From the NCBI RefSeq assembly GCF_042663585.1, contig NZ_JBHTAN010000006.1, positions 930,001-994,000 on the forward strand: a DNA stretch of 64,000 bases. Reading direction: 5' to 3'. Below the pieces are notes generated by a model, which was given only the letters and a program-made list of their open reading frames with translations, did not search any database and had not been told where the DNA came from. The DNA comes from Natranaeroarchaeum sp042663585 (GTDB lineage: Archaea; Halobacteriota; Halobacteria; Halobacteriales; Natronoarchaeaceae). Positions 17,330 to 26,834 of this stretch are shown one piece after another; the first letter of the stretch is position 1, and each line of letters begins with the position of its first letter. The translations under genes and the position numbers were made by a program.

Positions 17330-19594
17330 ATGTCAGAGCGACACGAGTTCACGGGGACCAGACGTACAGTACTCAAAGGGATCGGTGCGGCAGCAGTCGG
17401 TGCTGGTATGTCGGGGACGGTGAGCGCAGGCACCAACACCGTGGTTTCGGACGGTGAGCGTCTCGGACCGGTAACACCTCACGACACCGTCTACCAGATC
17501 CTCGTCGACCGGTTCAGTGACGGAGATCCGAACAACAATGATTTCTCGGACTTCGACAGTAGCCTGGTCGACGGGACGGGACAGGATCTGAAACTCTACC
17601 AGGGCGGCGACTGGCAGGGTATCATCGACCGGATCCCGTATCTCGTCGATATGGGCATCTCCGCGGTGTGGATCTCGGCCCCGAACCAGAACCGAGAGGA
17701 ACGGATCGAGGACGATCAGGACGACGGGACGGTCGACGTCTGGACGAGCTATCACGGCTATCACGCGAAGAACTACTTCTCGCCCCACCGGTTCTTTGGC
17801 GACATGGGAGACTTCGAGGCCATGCGTGACGCCCTCCACAACAACGGCATCAAACTGGTCGTCGACTTCGTCTCGAACCACACCAGCCGATGGCAGAACC
17901 CAACGCGAAACTACCAAGCAGAGCACGGGCGGCTGTACGAACCGGATAAGGACAGCAACGGGGACTACGTCTTCGACTCGGAGGGCAACGCGGTCGGCTC
18001 GAACCTTTTGGCCGATCCACACGGCGATAACGCCGACTGGTTCCACAACCTCGGGGACCCCGAAAGCGGCGATAGCTCGCGGTTCGCGTATCGGTACAAC
18101 GATCTGGCGTCGCTCGCGGACTTCAATCACGAGTACGCCGATCCGGTCTCTCACCTGATCGATGCCGCACACTTCTGGAAGGGGAAAGGTATCGACGGGT
18201 TCCGCCACGACGCGACGCTACATATGAACCCGGCCTTCGCTCGCGTTCTCAAAGATGCGATCGACGGCGATGCTGGTGGCCCAGTAACGCACTTCGGGGA
18301 GTTCTTCATTTCCCGTCCGGATCCGAAGTACGACGAGTATACATCGTTCCCGGATAGAACGGGAATCAACAACCTCGACTTCGAGTATATGCGCGCCCAA
18401 ACCAGCGTCTTCGGGGACTTCTCCGCGACGATGACCGAGTTCGGGCAGATGCTGATCGACACGACTGACGACTATACCCACGAACATCAGGCGATCAACT
18501 TCGTCGACAACCACGACGTCGGCCGGTTCCGACTCAAACAGCAGAACGATGCAGTGTACAACGCGGCTCTCGCAGCGGTGATGACGGTTCGCGGGACGCC
18601 CAAAATCTACTACGGAACCGAGCAGTACGTCGATCCGGACGGCGACAGCCCGAACGAGGGTCGTGTCTATATGGAGGCCGATTACTCCTTCGACAAAACG
18701 TCCACGGCATACAACGTGATCTCCAAACTGTCCTCGCTCCGGAAGGACAATCTGGGGCTCGCGTACGGTCAGACGTTCATCCGACACGACTCCGACGACG
18801 TCATCGTCTTCGAGCGGTCGTTCTACGACCACGACGTCGTCGTGGCGATCAACCGCCAACCGGACCAATCGGAAGCGGTCCCCTCGGTCAGCACCGAACT
18901 TCCCGACGGAACATATGGCGACGAGCTAGACAACCTCCTCGGCGGCGGCTCGATCAACGCCTCCGGCGGGACGCTCGACTCGTTCACGCTCGGTGGGGGC
19001 GAAGTCAACGTCTGGGCATCGACGCCGACGACTTCTCCGACGACGCCGCGACTGGGGACACTCGTCAGCACGATGGGATCGGCCGGTCAGACGGTCTACC
19101 TCTACGGCGACGGACTCGGCACCGACGTGTCCGTCCAGTTCGGCGGTGTAGACGCAACCGTCGTCGACGGATCGGAGAATCACGTCGAAGTTGTCGTGCC
19201 GAACGCGACCCCGGGAGATGTTGCCGTGACGGCATCCCGCGATGGCCAGACGAGCAACGAGTTGGCTTTCTCGCTCCTCTCGGGGCCGCAAACCCAGGTC
19301 GTGTTCCACGTCAACGCCCAAACGGATCCCGGCGAGAACATCCACGTTGTCGGCAACGTCCCCGAACTCGGCGACTGGGACCCGGCAGAAGCGCCCGAAG
19401 CAATGCACAACCCGAACTACCCCGAGTGGTTCCTGCCGGTGGGCGTGCCGACAGACACCAACCTGGAGTTCAAGTTTGTCAAGATTGCCGACGACGGCAC
19501 GGTAACGTGGGAGAGCGGGAGCAATCGCACGTTCACGTCGCCGGCCCAGCGGTCGGGCGTCGGATCGACGCCGACCTACGACTGGCGTAGCTAA
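17330..19594 (+). CDS. secreted cyclodextrin glucanotransferase / alpha-amylase (GH13) with CBM20
   Basis: This secreted starch-active enzyme of 754 residues begins with a Tat signal (TGTRRTVLKGIGAAAVGAG). GH13 regions are all visible: DFVSNH (I), GIDGFRHDATLHM with the nucleophile Asp (II), HFGEFF with the acid/base Glu (III) and FVDNHD (IV). After the A/B/C domains come an IPT/TIG-like domain (TPRLGTLVSTMGSAGQTVYL) and a CBM20 starch-binding domain (TQVVFHVNAQ ... VVGNVPELGDWDP). The A-B-C-D-E order is that of CGTases, so cyclodextrin formation is likely, but plain amylase activity cannot be excluded. It has a Shine-Dalgarno-like AGGTGGT. Confidence 0.88.
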   Translation: MSERHEFTGTRRTVLKGIGAAAVGAGMSGTVSAGTNTVVSDGERLGPVTPHDTVYQILVDRFSDGDPNNNDFSDFDSSLVDGTGQDLKLYQGGDWQGIIDRIPYLVDMGISAVWISAPNQNREERIEDDQDDGTVDVWTSYHGYHAKNYFSPHRFFGDMGDFEAMRDALHNNGIKLVVDFVSNHTSRWQNPTRNYQAEHGRLYEPDKDSNGDYVFDSEGNAVGSNLLADPHGDNADWFHNLGDPESGDSSRFAYRYNDLASLADFNHEYADPVSHLIDAAHFWKGKGIDGFRHDATLHMNPAFARVLKDAIDGDAGGPVTHFGEFFISRPDPKYDEYTSFPDRTGINNLDFEYMRAQTSVFGDFSATMTEFGQMLIDTTDDYTHEHQAINFVDNHDVGRFRLKQQNDAVYNAALAAVMTVRGTPKIYYGTEQYVDPDGDSPNEGRVYMEADYSFDKTSTAYNVISKLSSLRKDNLGLAYGQTFIRHDSDDVIVFERSFYDHDVVVAINRQPDQSEAVPSVSTELPDGTYGDELDNLLGGGSINASGGTLDSFTLGGGEVNVWASTPTTSPTTPRLGTLVSTMGSAGQTVYLYGDGLGTDVSVQFGGVDATVVDGSENHVEVVVPNATPGDVAVTASRDGQTSNELAFSLLSGPQTQVVFHVNAQTDPGENIHVVGNVPELGDWDPAEAPEAMHNPNYPEWFLPVGVPTDTNLEFKFVKIADDGTVTWESGSNRTFTSPAQRSGVGSTPTYDWRS

Positions 19595-19774
19595 ATTCTC
19601 TGTCAGGCGGTCTCCCGATCCAGCCGTGGATCCGGAGAGCAGGCCTCAGGTATTCAACGACCGACTAAACGGACTGTCGTACCATCCTGATTCTACCGGG
19701 CGTCGGGAAGCCCGTGTGCGATCTCTGGAACTAATCACTATCATTTATCACCTGTAGTCGAGTGGCTCAAAAAC

Positions 19775-22444
19775 ATGGACTTACAGGAGTACCACGTCCC
19801 GGATTTCGAGCCAGTGGCGGACGACGCTTCAGTCGTCACAGGGCCGAACTGCCGATTTACCGTGCTCTCTTCACGTCTCGTACGGCTCGAACACGACCCC
19901 AACGAGACCTTCGAGGACCGGCCGAGCCAGCTCGTCTGGTATCGGGACCAGCCAGTCCCCGAGTTCGACGTCGAGAAGACGGACGAACGGCTCCGTATCG
20001 AGACCGACCACCTCACGCTCGAGTACGAGTATGGCGACGGCTTCACGGGGGAGACGATCTCGATCGAACTCGCCGACGGGACCGTCTGGTCGTACGACGA
20101 CGAGGAGGAGAACCTCGGCGGGGCGCTCCGGACGCTGGACATGGTCGACGGGCCGGCGGAACTCGAGGACGGTCTGCTCTCGCGTGATGGCTGGGCCGTC
20201 GTGGACGACACCGACAGACTCGTCTTCGACGACGAGGGCTGGGTAACGCACAGAGAGGCCGCCGCCGGCTACGAGGACCTGTACTTCTTCGGCTACGACA
20301 CCGACTTCGAGGCGTGTCTGAGCGCCTACACCGATATCACGGGCGAGGCGCCGATGCTTCCCCGCTGGGCGCTGGGCAACTGGTGGAGTCGCTACTGGGA
20401 CTACTCTCAGGACGAACTTCGCCAGCGCGTCGAGGGGTTCCAGGAGTACGACCTGCCGCTCTCGGTCTGTATGATCGATATGGACTGGCACGTCGTCGAC
20501 AACCCCCATCACAACGGCTGGACCGGGTGGACGTGGGACGACGAGTCCTTCCCGGACCCCGGGGGGTTCGTGGACTGGCTCCACGAGCAGGACGTGAAGA
20601 CCTCGCTCAATCTGCACCCCGCCGATGGCGTCCATCCGCACGAGGACCAGTACGAGGAGTTCGCCGAATTCGTCGGTATCGACCCCGAGAGCGAGGAGCC
20701 GATACCGTTCGACGCCTCCGATCCGGAGTTCCTCCGGGGCTATTTCGACTACCTCATCGATCCGATGGAGGATGAGGAGGGAATCGACTTCTGGTGGATC
20801 GACTGGCAACAGTGGGAGGAAGCGCCGGAGATGGAGGGCCTCGACCCGATGTGGGCGCTCAACCATCTCCACGCGCTCGACCGGACGCGGGACGGCAAGC
20901 GCCCCTTCATTCTCTCGCGCTGGCCCGAACTCGGCGGCCATCGCTATCCGATCGGGTTTTCCGGCGACACGATCATCTCGTGGGACTCGTTGCGGTTCCA
21001 GCCACACCTGACCGCGCGGTCGGCGAACGTAGATTTCGGCTGGTGGAGCCACGACATCGGTGGCCACATGGGCGGTACGGGCGACCCGGATGGGTTCGGC
21101 GAACTGTACACTCGATGGACCCAGTTCGGCGCGTTCAACCCGATCAATCGGATCCATACGACCCAGTCCCCATCCGTGGACAAACGGCCCTGGGAGTTCG
21201 GCGGCGACGTCTTCGCCGCGCTGGCGGATGCGCTCCGACTGCGCCATGCGCTCGTGCCCTACCTCTACACGATGGCGTGGCGCGACCACACCGAGAGCGT
21301 CCCGCTCGTCAGGCCGATGTACTTCCACCATCCCGAGGCGGAAGCGGCCTACACGACGCCTCATCAGTACTACTTCGGGAGCGAACTCGTCGTTGCTCCG
21401 CATCTCAGCGAGCGCGACGACGACACCCACCTCGCCCGGCGCTCCGTCTGGCTTCCCGAGGGCGAGTGGTTCGACGTCTTCTCCGGTGAACAGTACGATG
21501 GCGACCGCTGGCACGCTCGCTACGGCGACCTCCAGGACCTGCCGGTGTACGCGAAAGCCGGCGCAATCGTTCCGACCGATCCGGACGTCGGGTCGGGGGA
21601 TGTCGACACCCCCAAGCGACTGCGGATCGTCGCCTTTCCCGGCGACGACAACGAGTTCGAACTCTACGAGGACGACGGTACTTCGCTCGACCATCGGGAC
21701 GGCGCATTCGTCACGACGACACTCACGCAGCAGTATCAGGGCGACCGCCTAGAGTTCGAAATCGACCCGGCCGAGGGGGACCGCTCGCTCGTCCCCGACG
21801 AACGGGAGTACGAGGTGGCGTTCCGCGGCGTCGTCGACCCGGACAGCGTGTCGGTTTCGTTGGACGGTGAGCAGGCTGGCGACGGGAGTATCGAGACGAA
21901 CTATATCGCCGAGGAGGCGACGCTCGCAGTCGAACTGCCAGCCGTCGCGGTTACTGACGGCGTGACGATCAGCCTCGATACTGAGGACGACTCGCTCGTC
22001 TCACGCCGTGACCGAACCGACGAACACGTCGAGCGGATCTTGCACCACTGCGAGATGCCGGTCAGTGCGAAAGATCAGTTGCTCGAAGAGACCTTCGACA
22101 CGGACGATCTGTCGTGGGTCGCGGACTACCTGCAGGTCATGTCCGCCTCACAGAAACGGGCGTTCTTCGAGACGCTCACGGGTGCCGGGATGGACCGCCT
22201 CGATCACGACGGCGAGGAGCGCATCGTGCTGTGGAACCCCGAGGAGCGCTCGGACGTCCGGTTCCGCTACACCGCTTGGGATTACGACATTCATCCGTTC
22301 GAGCAGGGTGGCGAATCGGAGGCCGACGTTGTCTCGGAGTTCGACCGCCTCGATTTCGACGAAGAAGACGTCGACGCGACGGTTGCGATGCACTATTCTG
22401 ACCTCGCGACGGTTGTCGTGGAGAGTCCGTCGGTCGAGGACTGA
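19775..22444 (+). CDS. GH31 family alpha-glucosidase-type glycoside hydrolase
   Basis: This 889-residue protein without a signal peptide is therefore likely cytoplasmic. The GH31 barrel is marked by PRWALGNWWSRYWDYSQDEL, the nucleophile region WWIDWQQW (D343) and the acid/base Asp of GFSGDT (D398), followed by HDIGG and ARY-like motifs. The nucleophile motif has WQQ where alpha-glucosidases usually have MNE; that variant occurs in GH31 transferases and exo-glycosidases of other subgroups. About 200 C-terminal residues after the beta domains are unassigned. With the secreted CGTase upstream it probably processes imported maltodextrins or cyclodextrins. It has its own 180-bp upstream region. 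Confidence 0.87.
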   Translation: MDLQEYHVPDFEPVADDASVVTGPNCRFTVLSSRLVRLEHDPNETFEDRPSQLVWYRDQPVPEFDVEKTDERLRIETDHLTLEYEYGDGFTGETISIELADGTVWSYDDEEENLGGALRTLDMVDGPAELEDGLLSRDGWAVVDDTDRLVFDDEGWVTHREAAAGYEDLYFFGYDTDFEACLSAYTDITGEAPMLPRWALGNWWSRYWDYSQDELRQRVEGFQEYDLPLSVCMIDMDWHVVDNPHHNGWTGWTWDDESFPDPGGFVDWLHEQDVKTSLNLHPADGVHPHEDQYEEFAEFVGIDPESEEPIPFDASDPEFLRGYFDYLIDPMEDEEGIDFWWIDWQQWEEAPEMEGLDPMWALNHLHALDRTRDGKRPFILSRWPELGGHRYPIGFSGDTIISWDSLRFQPHLTARSANVDFGWWSHDIGGHMGGTGDPDGFGELYTRWTQFGAFNPINRIHTTQSPSVDKRPWEFGGDVFAALADALRLRHALVPYLYTMAWRDHTESVPLVRPMYFHHPEAEAAYTTPHQYYFGSELVVAPHLSERDDDTHLARRSVWLPEGEWFDVFSGEQYDGDRWHARYGDLQDLPVYAKAGAIVPTDPDVGSGDVDTPKRLRIVAFPGDDNEFELYEDDGTSLDHRDGAFVTTTLTQQYQGDRLEFEIDPAEGDRSLVPDEREYEVAFRGVVDPDSVSVSLDGEQAGDGSIETNYIAEEATLAVELPAVAVTDGVTISLDTEDDSLVSRRDRTDEHVERILHHCEMPVSAKDQLLEETFDTDDLSWVADYLQVMSASQKRAFFETLTGAGMDRLDHDGEERIVLWNPEERSDVRFRYTAWDYDIHPFEQGGESEADVVSEFDRLDFDEEDVDATVAMHYSDLATVVVESPSVED

Positions 22445-22464
22445 CCATCGACGAGTAACCGCGA

Positions 22465-22887
22465 TTATAACGCCGACCGATCCAGATCCGCCGGGACGAT
22501 GGTCACGGGAACCTGGGCCCCATCCGCGACGACGAGTCCGGTGTGTCCTTTCCTGACCTCTCCGAGCCAGGACTTCGAGCGGTGACCGATGACGATGTGA
22601 TCGATGGTGACGTCCTCCGCGAGGTCGATTAGCTGACGACCTATGGCACCGCTCGATCGAAATCCGTTCCGATTGACGTACTCGATCCCCACGTCGAAGG
22701 CCACGTCCCTGTCCTCGAACTGCTCGCGGACGTCGTCCCGGATCCGCCGTTCGTGTGCGTTCGCGTACTCGTTGTCAGTGAGGTGTACCACGTACAGGTC
22801 CTCGTCGAACCCTGCCCCGAGTTTGCAGGCGACGTCGACGACCGCCGTAGAGACCTCGTCGTCGGCAACTGCGACGAGAATTGTCAT
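22465..22887 (-). CDS. UspA-family universal stress protein
   Basis: This 140-residue single Usp domain has the N-terminal beta strand MTILVAVADDEV and the C-terminal nucleotide-loop region IVIGHRSKSWLGEVRKG followed by VPVTIVP. The ATP-loop spacing is less canonical than in the other Usp proteins of the window (the GS pair is replaced), so nucleotide binding is uncertain. It is convergent with the GH31 gene. Confidence 0.8.
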   Translation of the reverse strand: MTILVAVADDEVSTAVVDVACKLGAGFDEDLYVVHLTDNEYANAHERRIRDDVREQFEDRDVAFDVGIEYVNRNGFRSSGAIGRQLIDLAEDVTIDHIVIGHRSKSWLGEVRKGHTGLVVADGAQVPVTIVPADLDRSAL

Positions 22888-23043
22888 ACGCCTGCTAGTG
22901 ACTAATCGGATTTGTAGTTACCGCCGAGGTGCGGTTCTCTCCGTCGCTATGGCCAGAACCTTCGAGCGACGACCGCTGGGATTCTCTCCCGACAGCGTGC
23001 CGGAGAGCGCAGGTTTATACGAATATATCCGCTAGGGAAGACA

Positions 23044-24108
23044 ATGAGTGCGACCGATAACGACGTGTACGAACTTGCAGTCGTCGGGGGCGGACCGGCC
23101 GGTCTAACGACCGCGCTATACGGTGCCCGACTCGGACACGAAACAGTGGTAATCGACCGCGGTGGCGGCCGGGCGGCGATGATGACCGACACCCACAACG
23201 TGATCGGTGTCACCGAGGAGGTTTCGGGCAACGAGTTCCTCGAAACCGCTCGCGAACAGGTAGCCTCCTACGGCGGCGAGTTCGAGCGTGGTTTCGTGAT
23301 GGATATCGAACGGACCGACGACGACCGGTTCCGACTGTCGACGACCGACAGCGAAATCGTCGCCGAGCGGGTGACGCTTGCGACCGGCTTTTCTGACGAG
23401 CGCCCGGATCCGCCCCTCCCCCGAACCGGCCGCGGTCTTCACTGGTGTCTTCACTGTGACTCGTACATGTTCGTCGACGAACCGGTGTTCGTGATGGGTC
23501 ACGGCGACTCGGCTGCTCACGTCGCGATGATCATGCTCAACGTCACCGACGACGTCGATCTGCTAACTCGCGGTGACGACCCGACGTGGAGCGACGAGAC
23601 GGCAACGATGCTGGAGAACCACCCTGTCGACGTCATCCACGAGGACGTAACTGGAATCGAGAAGGACTCCGAAACTGGCTGGCTCGAAGCAATGGAGTTC
23701 GAAGACGGTAGCCGCCGGGAGTACCGCGGCGGCTTCCCGATGTACGGCTCCGACTACAATACGGCCCTCGCGGAGTCGCTTGGCTGTGAGCTAACCGACG
23801 ACGGAACGATAGACGTCGACGACCACGGCCGAACCAGCGTCGACGGCGTCTTCGCCGTCGGTGACATCACGCCGGGGCACAACCAGATTCCGGTCGCGAT
23901 GGGACAGGGTGCGAAAGCGGGCCTCGCGATCCACAAGGAACTGCGCGAGTTCCCGCGCTCGGCAGAGGCGGTCGAAGCGGACGGCCCGGTGAGCGACGAG
24001 GAAGTGCCGGCAATCTCCCCCGAACTACTCGCGACGGCGGTCGAACACGAAGGGCACGCGGGTGGTCCGCGCGAATCTTCCGTAGCCCCGCCCACCGACG
24101 ACGACTGA
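23044..24108 (+). CDS. thioredoxin-reductase-like FAD/NAD(P) oxidoreductase
   Basis: This two-nucleotide-binding-domain flavoprotein has the FAD motif VVGGGPAGLTTALYGARLG at the N-terminus and the closing FAD motif DGVFAVGDIT near residue 275. Between them is a CxxC (WCLHCDSYM, about residue 138) where thioredoxin reductase has its redox-active pair CATC. The second, NAD(P)-binding domain has GHGDSAAHVA instead of the usual GGGDSA. The CxxC argues for a disulfide reductase, but the altered NAD(P) loop means cofactor and partner are open. No thioredoxin gene is adjacent. Confidence 0.8.
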   Translation: MSATDNDVYELAVVGGGPAGLTTALYGARLGHETVVIDRGGGRAAMMTDTHNVIGVTEEVSGNEFLETAREQVASYGGEFERGFVMDIERTDDDRFRLSTTDSEIVAERVTLATGFSDERPDPPLPRTGRGLHWCLHCDSYMFVDEPVFVMGHGDSAAHVAMIMLNVTDDVDLLTRGDDPTWSDETATMLENHPVDVIHEDVTGIEKDSETGWLEAMEFEDGSRREYRGGFPMYGSDYNTALAESLGCELTDDGTIDVDDHGRTSVDGVFAVGDITPGHNQIPVAMGQGAKAGLAIHKELREFPRSAEAVEADGPVSDEEVPAISPELLATAVEHEGHAGGPRESSVAPPTDDD

Positions 24109-24170
24109 GCCGGAGAGTTCTGGACAGAGACGGGTGTCGCTTATCCATATCGAGTCCCTACCAGTAGTCG

Positions 24171-25283
24171 ATGGCAGACACCTCGTCGGCGGCCGAAGAC
24201 CCTCCCGAGCGGGTGACTGAAACTGATCGAGGACGGATGAGTGAGAACAGTTCCCGTCGCGGTACCGAGACGTTTGCAACCGACGAGACCGATGGGCAGT
24301 CGGCTCCTGCACTGGTCGTCGACGGCGTCTCGAAACGCTACGGCTCCGGCGAGGGAAGCGTGCTGGCGGTCGACGACGTGAGTTTCACCGTCGAACGAGG
24401 CTCGGTGGTGGGGCTGCTCGGCCCGAACGGGGCCGGAAAGACCACGCTCATCAAGTCCGCGCTCGGCATGGTCCTGCCCGACGACGGCTCCGTCTCCATC
24501 CTTGGGTCGGACGTAACCCCCGGGAGTCGAGCGGCATACGCCGACGTCGACGCCATGCTGGAGGGCGCTCGCAACGATTACTGGCGGCTCACCGTCCGGG
24601 AGAACCTCAGATACTTCGCAACGATCAGCGGCGTCGATCCCGACTCAGTGACGGCGCGTCACGACCGCCTGCTCGAACGCCTCGACCTGGCCGAACATGC
24701 CGACACCGCCGTCCGCAACCTCTCGCGGGGAATGAAACAGAAGGTGTCGCTGGCGAGCGTACTCGCCGGCGGTGCCGAACTCGTCTTTCTCGACGAACCG
24801 ACGCTTGGCCTCGACGTTGATAGCTCCCGGACGCTTCGCGAGGAACTCCGCAGACTTGCCCGCGAGGAGGGACTCACTATCGTCGTGAGCAGCCACAACA
24901 TGAGCGTCATCGAAGACGTCTGCGACCGCGTTATCGTGATGTCCTCGGGCCGAATCGTCGCGGACGACTCGGTCGAGGGGCTTCTGGCGCGTGCCGAGCA
25001 GGACGTCGTCCGCATCACCAGCGGCGACATCGACGATAGCGTCGTCGCGACCCTCGCCGACGGGTTCGAGATACTCCGTGACGTCCCGATCGGTGATCGT
25101 CGGCAGATCGACGTCAAAGCGCAGGGCGAGCGGCTGTATACGCTGCTCGACGCCCTTCGCGAGGCGGGCGTTACGATAGAGGGCCTCCACACTGCCGAAC
25201 CGGATCTGGAGGACGTCTTCGTCGCGCTGACTGGCGACGAGGGAGGCCTCGTCTCCCCGGACGGTCGGAGGGGGTCGGAATGA
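24171..25283 (+). CDS. ABC-2 type transporter ATP-binding protein
   Basis: This is the ATPase subunit of an exporter-type ABC system. It has Walker A (GPNGAGKTT), a signature of the drug-export type (LSRGMKQKV), Walker B (LVFLDEPTLGLDVD) and the H-loop (VSSHNM). About 45 residues at the N-terminus precede the domain and look disordered and acidic, so the true start may be the internal ATG at 24237. The stop overlaps the permease start (ATGA at 25280-25283). The substrate is not predictable. Confidence 0.85.
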   Translation: MADTSSAAEDPPERVTETDRGRMSENSSRRGTETFATDETDGQSAPALVVDGVSKRYGSGEGSVLAVDDVSFTVERGSVVGLLGPNGAGKTTLIKSALGMVLPDDGSVSILGSDVTPGSRAAYADVDAMLEGARNDYWRLTVRENLRYFATISGVDPDSVTARHDRLLERLDLAEHADTAVRNLSRGMKQKVSLASVLAGGAELVFLDEPTLGLDVDSSRTLREELRRLAREEGLTIVVSSHNMSVIEDVCDRVIVMSSGRIVADDSVEGLLARAEQDVVRITSGDIDDSVVATLADGFEILRDVPIGDRRQIDVKAQGERLYTLLDALREAGVTIEGLHTAEPDLEDVFVALTGDEGGLVSPDGRRGSE

Positions 25284-26152
25284 CGGGCGCCGTCGACGCC
25301 GAGGAGGGGCCACAGTCGGGCAGTTCACAATCGAGATCCGACGCACAGAGCAGTCACGACCAACTCGATGAGCCACGACCGGCGACCTACTACCACCTCG
25401 CTCGTGCCGTGCTGTACCGCGAGTTTTTGTTGTTCGTCCGGTATCCTGCGAACGCTATCGGCGGCATCGTCATCTCGCTGTTCTTCTTCGGAGTGCTGTT
25501 CTACGGTGGTCAACTCCTGGCGGGACAGGCGCTATCGGATTCGCTGGCGGGGATCATCGTCGGCTACTTCCTGTGGACGCTGTCGGTCGGCGCGTACTCG
25601 TCGGTATCGAACGATATCGGGAGCGAGGTCCAGTGGGGCACGCTGGAGCGACACATCATGACGCCGTTTGGCTTCGCGCCAGTCGCCCTGCTCAAGGGCG
25701 TCGCAAAGATCGTCCGTACGTTTCTGACCTCGCTGATCGTGCTGGCGGCGATGCTGCTGTTGACCGGGACGCGACTCCAGTTAGAGCCGATTACGGTCGT
25801 TTCCATTGCAGTGCTGTCGATCACGTCCGTCCTCGGACTTGGCTTCGCTGCAGGAGGAATCACCGTACTGTACAAGCGGATCGGGAACTGGCTCAACCTG
25901 TTGCAGTTCGGCTTCATCGTGCTGATCTCCGCACCCGTGTTCGACGCGCCGTGGACCCGACTGCTCCCGCTGGCACACGGCAGCGCCCTGCTCCAGCAGG
26001 CGATGGTCGACGGAACCCGACTCTGGATGTTCGATCCGGCCGACCTCGCGCTGCTGGTCGGGGTTGCAGTCGTCTATCTGGGAGGCGGCTATCTCGTCTT
26101 CCACTACGCGACTCGTCGGGCCAGACGACTGGGTGTCCTCGGCGACTACTGA
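25280..26152 (+). CDS. ABC-2 type transporter permease
   Basis: This membrane subunit of 290 residues has about six hydrophobic segments, beginning after a 50-residue polar N-terminus (YREFLLFVRYPANAIGGI). It matches the ABC-2 permease group of NodJ/drug and polysaccharide exporters. It is translationally coupled to the ATPase through an ATGA overlap. The exported compound is unknown. Confidence 0.83.
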   Translation: MTGAVDAEEGPQSGSSQSRSDAQSSHDQLDEPRPATYYHLARAVLYREFLLFVRYPANAIGGIVISLFFFGVLFYGGQLLAGQALSDSLAGIIVGYFLWTLSVGAYSSVSNDIGSEVQWGTLERHIMTPFGFAPVALLKGVAKIVRTFLTSLIVLAAMLLLTGTRLQLEPITVVSIAVLSITSVLGLGFAAGGITVLYKRIGNWLNLLQFGFIVLISAPVFDAPWTRLLPLAHGSALLQQAMVDGTRLWMFDPADLALLVGVAVVYLGGGYLVFHYATRRARRLGVLGDY

Positions 26153-26165
26153 ATCCGTCGGTCGC

Positions 26166-26465
26166 TCAGTTCTCCGGTTTCGGCGTGTCGAAGTAGTCCA
26201 GCATGTCGAGGATGGCTCCGAGCAGGAAACTGATGATGGCGACGACCAGCACGGCGGCAGTAAGGAGGTTCGAAATCGGGGACGGGAGCGTTAACTGGAA
26301 GGCTGCGATGAACACGCAGGTCACGATACCGACCACCAACAGGAACGATCCCGCGTTCGGGTTCTCGCCCGTGACGAAGACGAACCCGTCGATGACCGAC
26401 GAACTCTCTATCTCCTCGACGTCAGCGCCGGGTTCGTCGTGTTCGGAGACGGACTCTTCGCTCAT
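26166..26465 (-). CDS. small membrane protein, function unknown (pair member 1)
   Basis: This 99-residue protein starts at ATG 26465 (MSEESVSEHDEPGADVEE). It has an acidic N-terminal segment and then two hydrophobic helices at about residues 43-60 and 68-88 (AAVLVVAIISFLLGAILDML). The start overlaps the stop of the upstream small membrane gene by four bases, so the two are co-translated. No family is recognised. Confidence 0.6.
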   Translation of the reverse strand: MSEESVSEHDEPGADVEEIESSSVIDGFVFVTGENPNAGSFLLVVGIVTCVFIAAFQLTLPSPISNLLTAAVLVVAIISFLLGAILDMLDYFDTPKPEN

Positions 26466-26704
26466 GATTTGGCAACGCTTGCATTCTTTTCTTTCACAGC
26501 GTTGTGGACGATTCCGACCAGGTGCGACACCCAGAGGCCGGCGGTAAACCCGAACAGGGTGCCGACAAGCGCAACCTGCGTCAGTTCGGCAAGCGGTGCG
26601 ACGGCGGCGAGCAGACACAGCCCACCAAACAGGATCATCAGCGCGTACTGGACGCGAGTATCCATATCGACCTTCCGGATCGACTGCGATATGCTACTAC
26701 TCAT
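26462..26704 (-). CDS. small membrane protein, function unknown (pair member 2)
   Basis: This 80-residue protein has two membrane helices (ALMILFGGLCLLAAVAPLA and VALVGTLFGFTAGLWVSHLV) and a basic tail. It is the first gene of a two-gene unit with the 99-residue protein through an ATGA overlap, which suggests a complex of two small membrane subunits. No family is recognised. Confidence 0.6.
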   Translation of the reverse strand: MSSSISQSIRKVDMDTRVQYALMILFGGLCLLAAVAPLAELTQVALVGTLFGFTAGLWVSHLVGIVHNAVKEKNASVAKS

Positions 26705-26834
26705 TTCTGGTATTCGTTAGCAACCCGAGATGGATAAGTACATAGGATTTTTGGGGAATACCTCTGTATCTGCCGCCCCTGCCGTGACAATCGCCAGTAG
26801 TAAAACCGCGTGGTACGAAATACGGCCGAGTAGT

